Shown here: positions 1 to 5,236 of the stretch, one piece after another
Layout of the letters: each line of letters begins with the position of its first letter
Position numbering within the stretch: position 1 is the first letter of the stretch
Source of the DNA: Lachnospiraceae bacterium
Lineage (GTDB): Bacteria; Bacillota_A; Clostridia; Lachnospirales; Lachnospiraceae
Direction: 5' to 3'
NCBI GenBank assembly: GCA_017996675.1
Contig: JAGOGN010000099.1
Location: 1-5,878, forward strand
Length of the DNA: 5,878 nt
Position numbers and translations under genes: made by a program
Notes under the pieces: generated by a model
What the model saw: the letters and a program-made list of their open reading frames with translations, nothing else
Database searches by the model: none
Told to the model about the DNA's origin: nothing

Positions 1-53
1 TTGTAAATACAGTAATTATAAGGGATTACGTGAATTTGAAAATGTATAACTAG

Positions 54-120
54 AAATAGGAAAAATAGATATTGAATCATTATCATTTAGTAAAAATATG
101 GACATCTATAGGACCTATTT
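54..120. repeat. short inverted repeat and overlapping dyad upstream of the first recombinase
   Basis: AAATAGG (54-60) is the exact reverse complement of CCTATTT (114-120). The right arm also takes part in a tighter dyad, ATAGG-A-CCTAT (108-118). The AAATAG motif recurs directly at 63-68. These could be recombinase or regulator binding sites near the left end of the element, or mutually exclusive RNA pairings in a leader. In DNA this A+T-rich, 7-bp and 5-bp matches are only weakly significant. Confidence 0.3.
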
Positions 121-130
121 ATCGTAGAAT
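99..130 (+). promoter_or_regulatory. weak candidate promoter for the recombinase operon
   Basis: TGGACA (99-104, 5/6 match to the -35 consensus) and TAGAAT (125-130, 5/6 match to the -10 consensus) are separated by 20 bp, longer than the usual 17. A transcript from here would begin near 137 and would carry the GGGAGG ribosome site at 181-186, which fits initiation at GTG 197 rather than ATG 137. The dyad ATAGGACCTAT (108-118) lies within the spacer. A long spacer carrying a dyad is typical of promoters that need an activator to twist the DNA, but no such regulator is encoded here. The region is A+T-rich, so chance matches are likely. Confidence 0.25.
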
Positions 131-181
131 ATAAAGATGACAAGGAAATTTGCTACCTGCAATACATGTATAAAAAGTAAG

Positions 182-186
182 GGAGG
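182..186 (+). promoter_or_regulatory. ribosome binding site that favours GTG 197 as start of the first recombinase
   Basis: GGAGG (within GGGAGG, 181-186) lies 10 nt before GTG 197. The upstream in-frame ATG at 137 has only an A-rich stretch before it and no clear Shine-Dalgarno sequence. This is the main reason to shorten the gene by 20 codons. Confidence 0.7.
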
Positions 187-196
187 TATCAGATTA

Positions 197-1276
197 GTGG
201 AATTACATATTTTAAACGAAACCGGAATGGTGGTTTTACTAGATGACGAAATGAGAATCATCAAACCAGTATATGACTACCTGAAATTTCAGAGACAACG
301 TGATCGGGCTCTGAATACGATTAAGGCAAATGGGAGAGATTTAAAAATTTATTGGGATTTCTTAAAGAATGAGGGTTATGAGTTTGATGAGGTGACACCA
401 AATTTAATCGCAGAGTTTGTGGAATATTTAAGATTGACTACAGACGAGGAGATAGCACTTTACAAGGAAAGCAAAAGATCAAACATAACTATCAATAGAA
501 TTCTTAGTACATTGCATATGTTTTATCAATTTGAAGCGGATATGCAGGAAATTGATAATCCGATGTTAAGTCATAATGTAAGCAGATCATCCAATACATT
601 CAAGGGTATTCTTGAGCACGCAAGGACGGATAACCGAACGAAACAGTCTATTTTTAAGGTTAAGAATAGAGATTATCGAGTAAAGCTTATTTCAGAGGAT
701 GAGATACAATTGTTTATAAGCCATTTGGATAAAAGAAGGGACATACTGTTATACAAGACACTATATTTTACAGGAGCAAGAATACAGGAGGTATTAGATT
801 TAGAAATAGAATCTGTTCCTGTTCCGGATGCGTCACAACTGATTAGATGTTTTCAACAAATAAAGTCAAAAGGGAAGAGAAGAAATCTGTATGTTCCTAT
901 GTCACTGATACAGGAATTAGATGATTTTATTTTTGAGGAAAGAAATCTTATTGATACAGACCATAGCTTTATTTTTGTCTCAGAGCAGAAAAGACAACAG
1001 GGAAAACAGCTTACCTATAGAGCTGCATACGATAAGCTAAAGAAGGTTCAGGAAGAAACGGGAACCGACTTTAACTTCCATGATTTACGGCATACGTTCT
1101 GCTCAAATTTAGTTCAGTCGGGTATGGATATCAGTATTGTTAGATTGATTATGGGGCATGAACATATTTATACAACTCAGAAATATACGCATCTTTCAGA
1201 TCCATATATTGAGGATAGTCTTTCAAGGTACTGGGAGCAGAGCATACTGATTGGGGGTGGCTCTGATGATAAGTAA
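197..1276 (+). CDS. tnpA: tyrosine recombinase, Tn554 TnpA-like
   Basis: This is a tyrosine (phage-integrase family) recombinase that would cut and rejoin DNA at the element's ends through a covalent 3'-phosphotyrosine intermediate. From GTG 197 it is 359 aa, very close to the 361 aa known for Tn554 TnpA. An in-frame ATG at 137 would give 379 aa but lacks a good ribosome site. Residues about 10-120 form the helical SAM-like core-binding domain, and about 155-345 the catalytic domain. The visible catalytic residues, numbered from GTG, are R195 (in TGARIQEV), K225 (KSKGKRR), H295 and R298 (HDLRHT), H321 (MGHEH) and Y330 (QKYTH), so the enzyme looks intact. It has no Cys-rich tail, unlike the next two recombinases. 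Its last 11 bases overlap the next gene. The tnpA symbol is by family resemblance and gene order. The tyrosine recombinase call is near certain; the TnpA assignment is likely. Confidence 0.9.
   Translation: MELHILNETGMVVLLDDEMRIIKPVYDYLKFQRQRDRALNTIKANGRDLKIYWDFLKNEGYEFDEVTPNLIAEFVEYLRLTTDEEIALYKESKRSNITINRILSTLHMFYQFEADMQEIDNPMLSHNVSRSSNTFKGILEHARTDNRTKQSIFKVKNRDYRVKLISEDEIQLFISHLDKRRDILLYKTLYFTGARIQEVLDLEIESVPVPDASQLIRCFQQIKSKGKRRNLYVPMSLIQELDDFIFEERNLIDTDHSFIFVSEQKRQQGKQLTYRAAYDKLKKVQEETGTDFNFHDLRHTFCSNLVQSGMDISIVRLIMGHEHIYTTQKYTHLSDPYIEDSLSRYWEQSILIGGGSDDK
1253..1276 (+). promoter_or_regulatory. coupled translation junction, first to second recombinase
   Basis: A G-rich site (GGGGGTGG, 1253-1260) lies 5 nt before ATG 1266. 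ATGATAAGTAA (1266-1276) holds both the start of the second recombinase and the stop of the first, an 11-nt overlap. The in-frame TTG at 1251 falls upstream of this ribosome site and is therefore a poor start. Termination on the first gene leaves the ribosome over the next start, so coupling is expected. Confidence 0.6.
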
Positions 1277-2699
1277 AAAACCAGAGGGAGATATTTGGTA
1301 TATCATTGATACTGATGAGCAATCACAATGGTATGGGAGAAATTTCAAGTTTAATTTTTCATATATCTTAAATACAGAGATAAAGGAATTGTATCAAGAT
1401 TATATTTGGCAGAACTATAAGGTTGGGAATAAGGTCCTACATACGTTGTACAGCGATGTGAATGTTTGCTTCAATAGATTCGTTCGTTTTGCCCAGGTGT
1501 GCAATATAAAAAATCTTAGAAATTTAACAAATGCAGATACAGAGAATTATAAATCCTATCTTTGCACATATATATCTGAGACTACAGGAAAACCGATAGC
1601 TTCATCAACACAAAAGGGATGTTTCTGCTCACTTAGATCAGTTGTGGGGTGGTGCAGAATACATAGACCGGAGGAAGTTCCTGTATATGAAATATTTACA
1701 GGAAATGAGTACTCTGGATTTACTAAAAAAGTAAAAATAGAATTTATTCCAGATGAAGTATTATGTCAGATCCATAAAGCATTGGAAACAGAAGAAAATC
1801 TATATTTGAAGTACGGAATTATAATCATGGAATCAACTGGAATAAGAATTGGAGACCTTCTCAAACTTCGAATAGATTGTATTAAGCCACATTTGATAAG
1901 CGGATTTACAATCGAATGGTTACAGCATAAAACACGAAAAATGATGTCACCTATGCCTGTAAGAAAAGAGTGCGTAGATGCAGTTGAGAAACTTATAGAA
2001 TTAACTTCTGACATAAGAGGGGAAGCTGCTGAGAAAGATAAGAATACGTTAATGATACGAAGAAGCTTTAATGATAAGGTTGTGAATATCAGTAGACAAG
2101 TATTTGGTCAAGAATGGCTCGGAAAGTTTGTCAGAGTGAATAATATAAAGGATACAAATGGAGAATTCTATAATCTTACATCCCACCAGTTTAGACGAAC
2201 GTTGGGAACAGATATGCTTTCAAAAGGGACAAATATAAATGTAGTCCAGCAGGTATTGGGGCATGCAGATCCATCGATTACAAAAAGATTTTATGCAGAC
2301 ATAAAGGACAAAGAACGTGCAGAAATATTTAAAAACGTAGGAATTATTGGAAATATCAATAATCTTAAAATGGATACATTTGATACTGCATCTGATTATG
2401 AATGGTTTATGAAAAACAAAGATAAATGCGTATCAGGATTATGCGACGGTTATTGCATGAAACCAGTGAAGGAGGGGATATGTGATCGACTTCTTAGAAG
2501 ACAGAAATGTTATACTTGCAGTCGCTATATCACCACACCAGAGTATTTAGAGGCTCATAAGAAACATCTTGTAAATCTCGAAAGGCAACTTTCAGAGGGA
2601 GTTATCTATGGGGAGCATTATGCAGAACACTTCATTCCAACAATTGAGGTTCTACAAACTATTATTAGGAAACTGGAGGACTTGCAGAATGGACAATAG
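1266..2699 (+). CDS. tnpB: tyrosine recombinase with Cys-rich C-terminal tail, Tn554 TnpB-like (first copy)
   Basis: This is the second recombinase of the module, 477 aa from ATG 1266. An N-terminal helical core-binding domain (about 45-145) precedes a catalytic domain (about 155-355). Catalytic residues are R194 (TGIRIGD), K222 (QHKTRK), H307 and R310 (SHQFRRT), H333 (LGHAD) and Y343 (KRFYAD), so it should be active. After the tyrosine comes a tail of about 130 residues with six cysteines (C388, C393, C397, C406, C415, C418), which resembles a zinc-binding module, followed by a helical, charged C-terminus. A Cys-bearing C-terminal extension is typical of Tn554 TnpB-type proteins, but TnpB is about 630 aa, so this one is shorter. 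It shares GE-[FL]-Y-x-L-x-SHQFR with the third recombinase, showing they are paralogues. In Tn554 both TnpA and TnpB are needed for transposition. The family call is very sure; zinc binding is inferred from cysteine spacing. Confidence 0.9.
   Translation: MISKKPEGDIWYIIDTDEQSQWYGRNFKFNFSYILNTEIKELYQDYIWQNYKVGNKVLHTLYSDVNVCFNRFVRFAQVCNIKNLRNLTNADTENYKSYLCTYISETTGKPIASSTQKGCFCSLRSVVGWCRIHRPEEVPVYEIFTGNEYSGFTKKVKIEFIPDEVLCQIHKALETEENLYLKYGIIIMESTGIRIGDLLKLRIDCIKPHLISGFTIEWLQHKTRKMMSPMPVRKECVDAVEKLIELTSDIRGEAAEKDKNTLMIRRSFNDKVVNISRQVFGQEWLGKFVRVNNIKDTNGEFYNLTSHQFRRTLGTDMLSKGTNINVVQQVLGHADPSITKRFYADIKDKERAEIFKNVGIIGNINNLKMDTFDTASDYEWFMKNKDKCVSGLCDGYCMKPVKEGICDRLLRRQKCYTCSRYITTPEYLEAHKKHLVNLERQLSEGVIYGEHYAEHFIPTIEVLQTIIRKLEDLQNGQ
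2675..2699 (+). promoter_or_regulatory. coupled translation junction, second to third recombinase
   Basis: GGAGG (2675-2679) lies 9 nt before ATG 2689, and ATGGACAATAG (2689-2699) joins the new start to the stop of the previous gene with an 11-nt overlap. The same architecture (GGAGG, 9-nt gap, ATGGAMAATAR) recurs at 4197-4221. This site is why ATG 2689 is preferred over ATG 2608 and ATG 2620, which would bury 80-90 nt inside the previous gene. Confidence 0.75.
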
Positions 2700-4221
2700 T
2701 ATGCCAGTGCAGTTGGAAGTTATAGAACCATCTACATCGCTTGAAAAGATATGCGTTGGGAACTCCTATTTTACAGATGACACCTGGGATGTGAGAGCAT
2801 TTGTGTCTGCAAAGTTTATTCAGGAGAATGAGAAGTATATCAGATTTTCATTCATCAAAAGCGATGATATGAGAAATACGGTTAAGCATTATGCGTATTA
2901 TAAACTTGGAAAGATGAAGGCTAAAACGGTAGCTCATAATATTAATAGTAGTCTCCATAACTTCATAAAATACTGCACTTTAAGCGGGATAGTCAGTTTC
3001 GAGGAAATGGACTTAGATGATTATCTTGATTTTAACATTTGGCTGAAACTGGAAAAGAAAGTGTCGGTGGGTACGGGATTTAAGACCTGTCATATAGTAG
3101 AAGAAATCATACGAGTTGGTCAGATAAAAGGGTGGAAAGTGCCACAATTTAATATCCCAAAATCACAAAGTTCTTTTCAGTTGTGGTACAAGAAGAGATC
3201 ACTAACAGAAAAAAATAAAACCAAACCTATCCCAGAAAAAGTATTTGATCAGATTTTATATCATGCTTTAAATGATGAAAAGATGGTACTTACTAAGGCT
3301 GGTATCATCATTCAAAGCCAGACGGGTCTTCGGATTAGCGAAGTTCTATCAATAAAAGAAGGATGCGTTAAGACAACAGCAGATGGATATGATTATATGG
3401 AGGTTCTGCTTGGAAAAACTGAAAAGGGAGAGCCTATTCTACACAAAGTATTTATCAATGACGTTGTGAAGAATACCATTTATGAACTGGAATTAGCTAC
3501 CGAGTCGCTACGTCGAAAAAGTGGATTAAAAGAGTTATTTTTGCAACAATATGGGGAAAATATCTCTGTGGTAAAAAGCAAAAGTTGGCCTGATAGACGG
3601 CTTTCACTTTTTATAGAAAGATGGGATATTCGAGGCGAAGATGGAGAACTGTATCCTTTAAAATCACATCAATTTAGAGCGACATTTGTGAGAGAGCTAA
3701 TAAAAAGGAAAGTCCCATTAGCTATGATAATGAAGCAGTATTCTCATGTATCTATTGAGATGACAGCGCATTATCTTACACTCCAAGAGGATGAAGTTAA
3801 GGAAATATATGCTGATATGATTTTAAACCCAGAGGTAAGGATCGCCGGACTTAGAGCAAATGAAATCAAAGAAAAGCTAGGAATCATGTTTCGTGGAAAA
3901 ACAATAGGCGAGATAGATGAAATAATTTCAAATCTAGCGAAATCCATGAGTTTTAATACATTACCTACAGGAGTTTGTTTGTATGACTTTAGACGAGGTA
4001 ATTGTTCGGATGGTGATGGATGCTTCTTTTACAATTGCCCGAATTACATCACTGAAGTTCAGTTTTATCCTATTCTGAAAGCCGAGTTAGATATGATGGA
4101 AAAAGAAATGGAGCGTCTAAATGCATTAGGACAGCGTCCTGCATATCAGGTACAGGCAGTGAAACACAAATATTTAAAACCACTGGTAGAAAGCTTGGAG
4201 GCACAAATAAATGGAAAATAA
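2689..4221 (+). CDS. tyrosine recombinase with Cys-rich tail, second TnpB-like paralogue
   Basis: This is the third recombinase, 510 aa from ATG 2689, chosen for its GGAGG ribosome site. A helical DNA-binding domain (about 60-160) precedes the catalytic domain (about 175-375). Catalytic residues are R215 (TGLRISEV), K243 or K246 (LLGKTEKGE), H327 and R330 (SHQFRAT), H353 and Y362 (AHYLTL). The usual LGH before the tyrosine reads YSH (in KQYSHVS), a departure from both neighbours, though the histidine is kept. The roughly 150-residue C-terminal extension carries four cysteines (C430, C439, C445, C450) and ends in a charged helix. The tail ends LE-x-x-x-NG-K, matching LE-x-x-x-NG-Q in the previous protein. 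Homology to the second recombinase is clear from the SHQFR region, the Cys tail and the terminus. It probably forms part of a heteromeric recombination complex, perhaps acting on one end or strand, but that role is inferred. Confidence 0.9.
   Translation: MDNSMPVQLEVIEPSTSLEKICVGNSYFTDDTWDVRAFVSAKFIQENEKYIRFSFIKSDDMRNTVKHYAYYKLGKMKAKTVAHNINSSLHNFIKYCTLSGIVSFEEMDLDDYLDFNIWLKLEKKVSVGTGFKTCHIVEEIIRVGQIKGWKVPQFNIPKSQSSFQLWYKKRSLTEKNKTKPIPEKVFDQILYHALNDEKMVLTKAGIIIQSQTGLRISEVLSIKEGCVKTTADGYDYMEVLLGKTEKGEPILHKVFINDVVKNTIYELELATESLRRKSGLKELFLQQYGENISVVKSKSWPDRRLSLFIERWDIRGEDGELYPLKSHQFRATFVRELIKRKVPLAMIMKQYSHVSIEMTAHYLTLQEDEVKEIYADMILNPEVRIAGLRANEIKEKLGIMFRGKTIGEIDEIISNLAKSMSFNTLPTGVCLYDFRRGNCSDGDGCFFYNCPNYITEVQFYPILKAELDMMEKEMERLNALGQRPAYQVQAVKHKYLKPLVESLEAQINGK
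4197..4221 (+). promoter_or_regulatory. coupled translation junction, third recombinase to TnpC-like gene
   Basis: GGAGG (4197-4201) lies 9 nt before ATG 4211. ATGGAAAATAA (4211-4221) carries the start of the small gene and the stop of the third recombinase with an 11-nt overlap, the same geometry as at 2675-2699. Confidence 0.75.
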
Positions 4222-4633
4222 AGTATCGAATAGCCAGCTTGCTGGTATTAAAGCACATGCTAGAGCTAGAAATAATGAAACCATTAGTAAGGTAAATGTA
4301 GCCATAGATAAACTTAAGAAAAAGGGTAAGGGCATAAATTTTGAAAGTGTAAGTAAAGAAGCTGGAGTATCAAGAGCAACTCTTTATAATAATGATCAAT
4401 TAAAAGAACGTATCTTAAGTCTAAGGGTAATGGCAAAATCTAGCAGTACAGATGATGTAGTTGAAGTGGAAAAAGACAAAATGAAGTTAAAGGATGAACG
4501 GATTGTGGCACTTCGTGATCGAATAAAACAATTGGAGGAAGATAAAAGAAAACTGATCATTCAACTAGTAAACTATGAAGAACTTAAATCAGAGAATGAG
4601 CGCCTAAAAAGGCGATTAGTAAAAGTGGAATAG
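4211..4633 (+). CDS. tnpC: TnpC-like accessory transposition protein (DUF6262 type)
   Basis: This is a small basic protein of 140 aa; Tn554 TnpC is about 125 aa. Residues about 5-40 are Lys/Arg-rich and helical. Residues about 43-62 read as a helix-turn-helix (ESVSKEAGVSRATLYNN), so it probably binds DNA. From about 85 to 138 a charged heptad-like stretch (IVALRDRIKQLEEDK and LKSENERLKRRL) predicts a coiled coil for dimerisation or for contact with the recombinases. This HTH-then-coiled-coil layout and the position directly after the recombinases fit TnpC/DUF6262 proteins. In Tn554, TnpC is not strictly essential but affects transposition efficiency and insertion orientation. Start ATG 4211 follows GGAGG at 9 nt. 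No terminator follows the stop, so transcription may run on into the downstream genes. The symbol is given by architecture and synteny. Confidence 0.8.
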   Translation: MENKVSNSQLAGIKAHARARNNETISKVNVAIDKLKKKGKGINFESVSKEAGVSRATLYNNDQLKERILSLRVMAKSSSTDDVVEVEKDKMKLKDERIVALRDRIKQLEEDKRKLIIQLVNYEELKSENERLKRRLVKVE

Positions 4634-4645
4634 TTTAGAGGTGAC

Positions 4646-4725
4646 GTGGTGGACGGTATTCGATGAAACGGAAGTTAAAAAAGCTGATTTATCAACTCAT
4701 CCGAACGTATAATACAGTCCACTAC
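4646..4725. repeat. imperfect 15-bp inverted repeat, arms 50 bp apart, able to fold as a long hairpin
   Basis: GTGGTGGACGGTATT (4646-4660) matches the reverse complement of 4711-4725 at 13 of 15 positions. As RNA, 4646-4654 pairs with 4717-4725 (9 pairs, one G-U) and 4656-4660 with 4711-4715. Further inward 4662-4666 can pair with 4697-4701, and 4674-4676 with 4694-4696. No T-run follows, so it is not a standard terminator. It starts 13 nt after the TnpC-like stop. It could be a recombinase or accessory-protein binding region, an operator for the downstream gene, or a structured RNA. Confidence 0.6.
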
Positions 4726-4728
4726 TAA
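4663..4728 (+). CDS. possible 21-aa basic peptide
   Basis: ATG 4663 opens a 21-codon frame ending TAA at 4726-4728. The N-terminal half (KRKLKKLIYQLIR) is strongly basic and amphipathic in pattern, and the peptide ends in TVHY. A weak ribosome-site-like GGTGG/GGACGG (4648-4656) precedes it. The frame lies almost wholly within the inverted repeat and ends just before the next gene's strong ribosome site, so it could be a leader peptide or a small independent peptide. It could equally be chance in a 128-bp gap. I recognise no family. Confidence 0.25.
   Translation: MKRKLKKLIYQLIRTYNTVHY
4684..4713 (+). promoter_or_regulatory. candidate promoter for the small membrane protein gene
   Basis: TATAAT (4708-4713) is a perfect -10 box. 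CTGATT (4684-4689) 18 bp upstream matches the -35 consensus at only 3 of 6 positions. Transcription would begin near 4720, about 42 nt before ATG 4762. The -10 box overlaps the right arm of the inverted repeat (4711-4725), so a protein bound to that repeat could repress it. Confidence 0.4.
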
Positions 4729-4748
4729 AAATAAATCATGATATGTAC

Positions 4749-4756
4749 GGAGGTGG
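4749..4756 (+). promoter_or_regulatory. strong ribosome binding site deciding the start of the membrane protein
   Basis: GGAGGTGG is a near-complete match to the anti-Shine-Dalgarno complement, 5 nt before ATG 4762. It rules against the longer start at 4738. Confidence 0.75.
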
Positions 4757-4761
4757 ATGGC

Positions 4762-5115
4762 ATGAAAAGGGTATTGTTTAAAATTATATTACCAAGCATA
4801 TTGCTTGTTTTTTGGATTCTAACTTGTTATTCCATCTGCAATAAGCCAGAGGGATTAGATACGTTTCAACTTTGGTTATTTGTAGGCTTCCCATATGGCA
4901 TACGAAAAATGAGTATGTTCCTGATACCAAAGGGCTACGGTATTTCTGGTAGTATTGGAGTATTTGCTTTAAATGCTATTATTGGTGGTCTGATAGGTGG
5001 AATCGTAGTTATATTTAAAATAATGGGTATTCTGTTAGAAATTTTCAAAATCATATTTGAATATGTTTTAGAAAAAAACGGAAGGTTAATAAGAATACAG
5101 TCAGATGAAGTATAA
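4762..5115 (+). CDS. small membrane protein of unknown function (possibly DUF6050-like)
   Basis: This 117-aa hydrophobic protein is encoded from ATG 4762, preceded by an excellent ribosome site (GGAGGTGG, 4749-4756, gap 5 nt). The in-frame ATG at 4738 lies upstream of that site and is a poor start. A short basic N-terminus (MKRVLFK) leads into a first membrane helix (about 7-25). A second hydrophobic stretch (about 35-47) follows, and then a long glycine-rich hydrophobic segment (about 60-97, with GGLIGGIV). The C-terminal end is charged (EKNGRLIRIQSDEV). The N-terminal helix could be a signal anchor. No catalytic motif is visible. I have a tentative recollection of similar proteins (DUF6050) on Firmicute conjugative elements, but the family name is not secure. 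It is followed by a terminator-like hairpin. It may be mobile-element cargo or part of the DNA into which the recombinase module inserted. Confidence 0.8.
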   Translation: MKRVLFKIILPSILLVFWILTCYSICNKPEGLDTFQLWLFVGFPYGIRKMSMFLIPKGYGISGSIGVFALNAIIGGLIGGIVVIFKIMGILLEIFKIIFEYVLEKNGRLIRIQSDEV

Positions 5116-5179
5116 ATATAACTTCTGGACACAATGTCTAAAAGTAAACTGAATATAAATCGGAGTAATCCGTACCAGG

Positions 5180-5209
5180 GAGCAGTCAAATTGTCATGGC
5201 TGCTCTTTT
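5180..5209 (+). terminator. terminator-like hairpin between the membrane protein and the last gene
   Basis: GAGCAGTCA (5180-5188) pairs with TGGCTGCTC (5197-5205) around an 8-nt loop, giving 9 pairs with one G-U, followed by TTTT (5206-5209). The T-run is short, so it may be a weak or conditional terminator. It sits only about 28 nt before the next start, so it could also be a leader attenuator of that gene. The rest of the gap (5116-5236) holds a small CGGA-GTAA-TCCG dyad (5161-5172) and no convincing promoter. Confidence 0.6.
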
Positions 5210-5236
5210 CGTATCAAGAAAATGGAGGATAAAAAA

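Larger units (their letters stand above)
197..4633 (+). mobile_element. Tn554-like recombination module (three tyrosine recombinases plus TnpC-like protein); element ends not found
   Basis: Four overlapping same-strand genes form one transposition operon. Three encode tyrosine recombinases with full catalytic sets, and the fourth encodes a small HTH/coiled-coil protein of the TnpC (DUF6262) type. The order of short recombinase, recombinase with a Cys-rich tail, then small coiled-coil protein is that of Tn554 tnpA-tnpB-tnpC. Here there are two Cys-tailed recombinases of about 500 aa rather than one of about 630 aa. Three overlapping recombinase genes are also the mark of RIT (recombinase-in-trio) elements, but as I know them those lack a TnpC-like gene. 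The coordinates cover only the genes. The true ends, any cargo and the target site are not recognisable, because Tn554-family elements lack conspicuous terminal inverted repeats and target duplications. Confidence 0.8.

Noticed and set aside
1766..2014. 82-codon frame on the minus strand
   Set aside because: It lies wholly within the second recombinase, opposite the catalytic arginine and lysine region; it is a shadow frame without a ribosome site of its own.
2608..2688. Longer start (ATG 2608) for the third recombinase
   Set aside because: It would overlap the previous gene by 92 nt and lacks a ribosome site; ATG 2689 has GGAGG at 9 nt and matches the other junctions.
197..4221. Plain RIT (recombinase-in-trio) element
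   Set aside because: The trio with overlapping genes fits, but the fourth TnpC-like gene, the Cys-rich tails and the roughly 500-aa lengths of two members point to the Tn554 family. Kept as an alternative within the main finding.
4070..4258. 62-codon frame on the minus strand
   Set aside because: It overlaps the end of the third recombinase and the start of the TnpC-like gene, both well supported on the + strand.
4454..4459. GATGTA, the known core of the Tn554 attachment site
   Set aside because: It is a 6-mer inside the TnpC-like coding sequence, so a chance match is expected and an att site there would break the gene.
4646..4725. Intrinsic terminator for the recombinase operon
   Set aside because: No T-run follows on the + strand, and the stem is long, interrupted and has a large interior; other roles are more likely.
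4935..5189. 84-codon frame on the minus strand
   Set aside because: Most of it is antisense to the membrane protein; its hydrophobicity mirrors that gene, and no ribosome site supports it.
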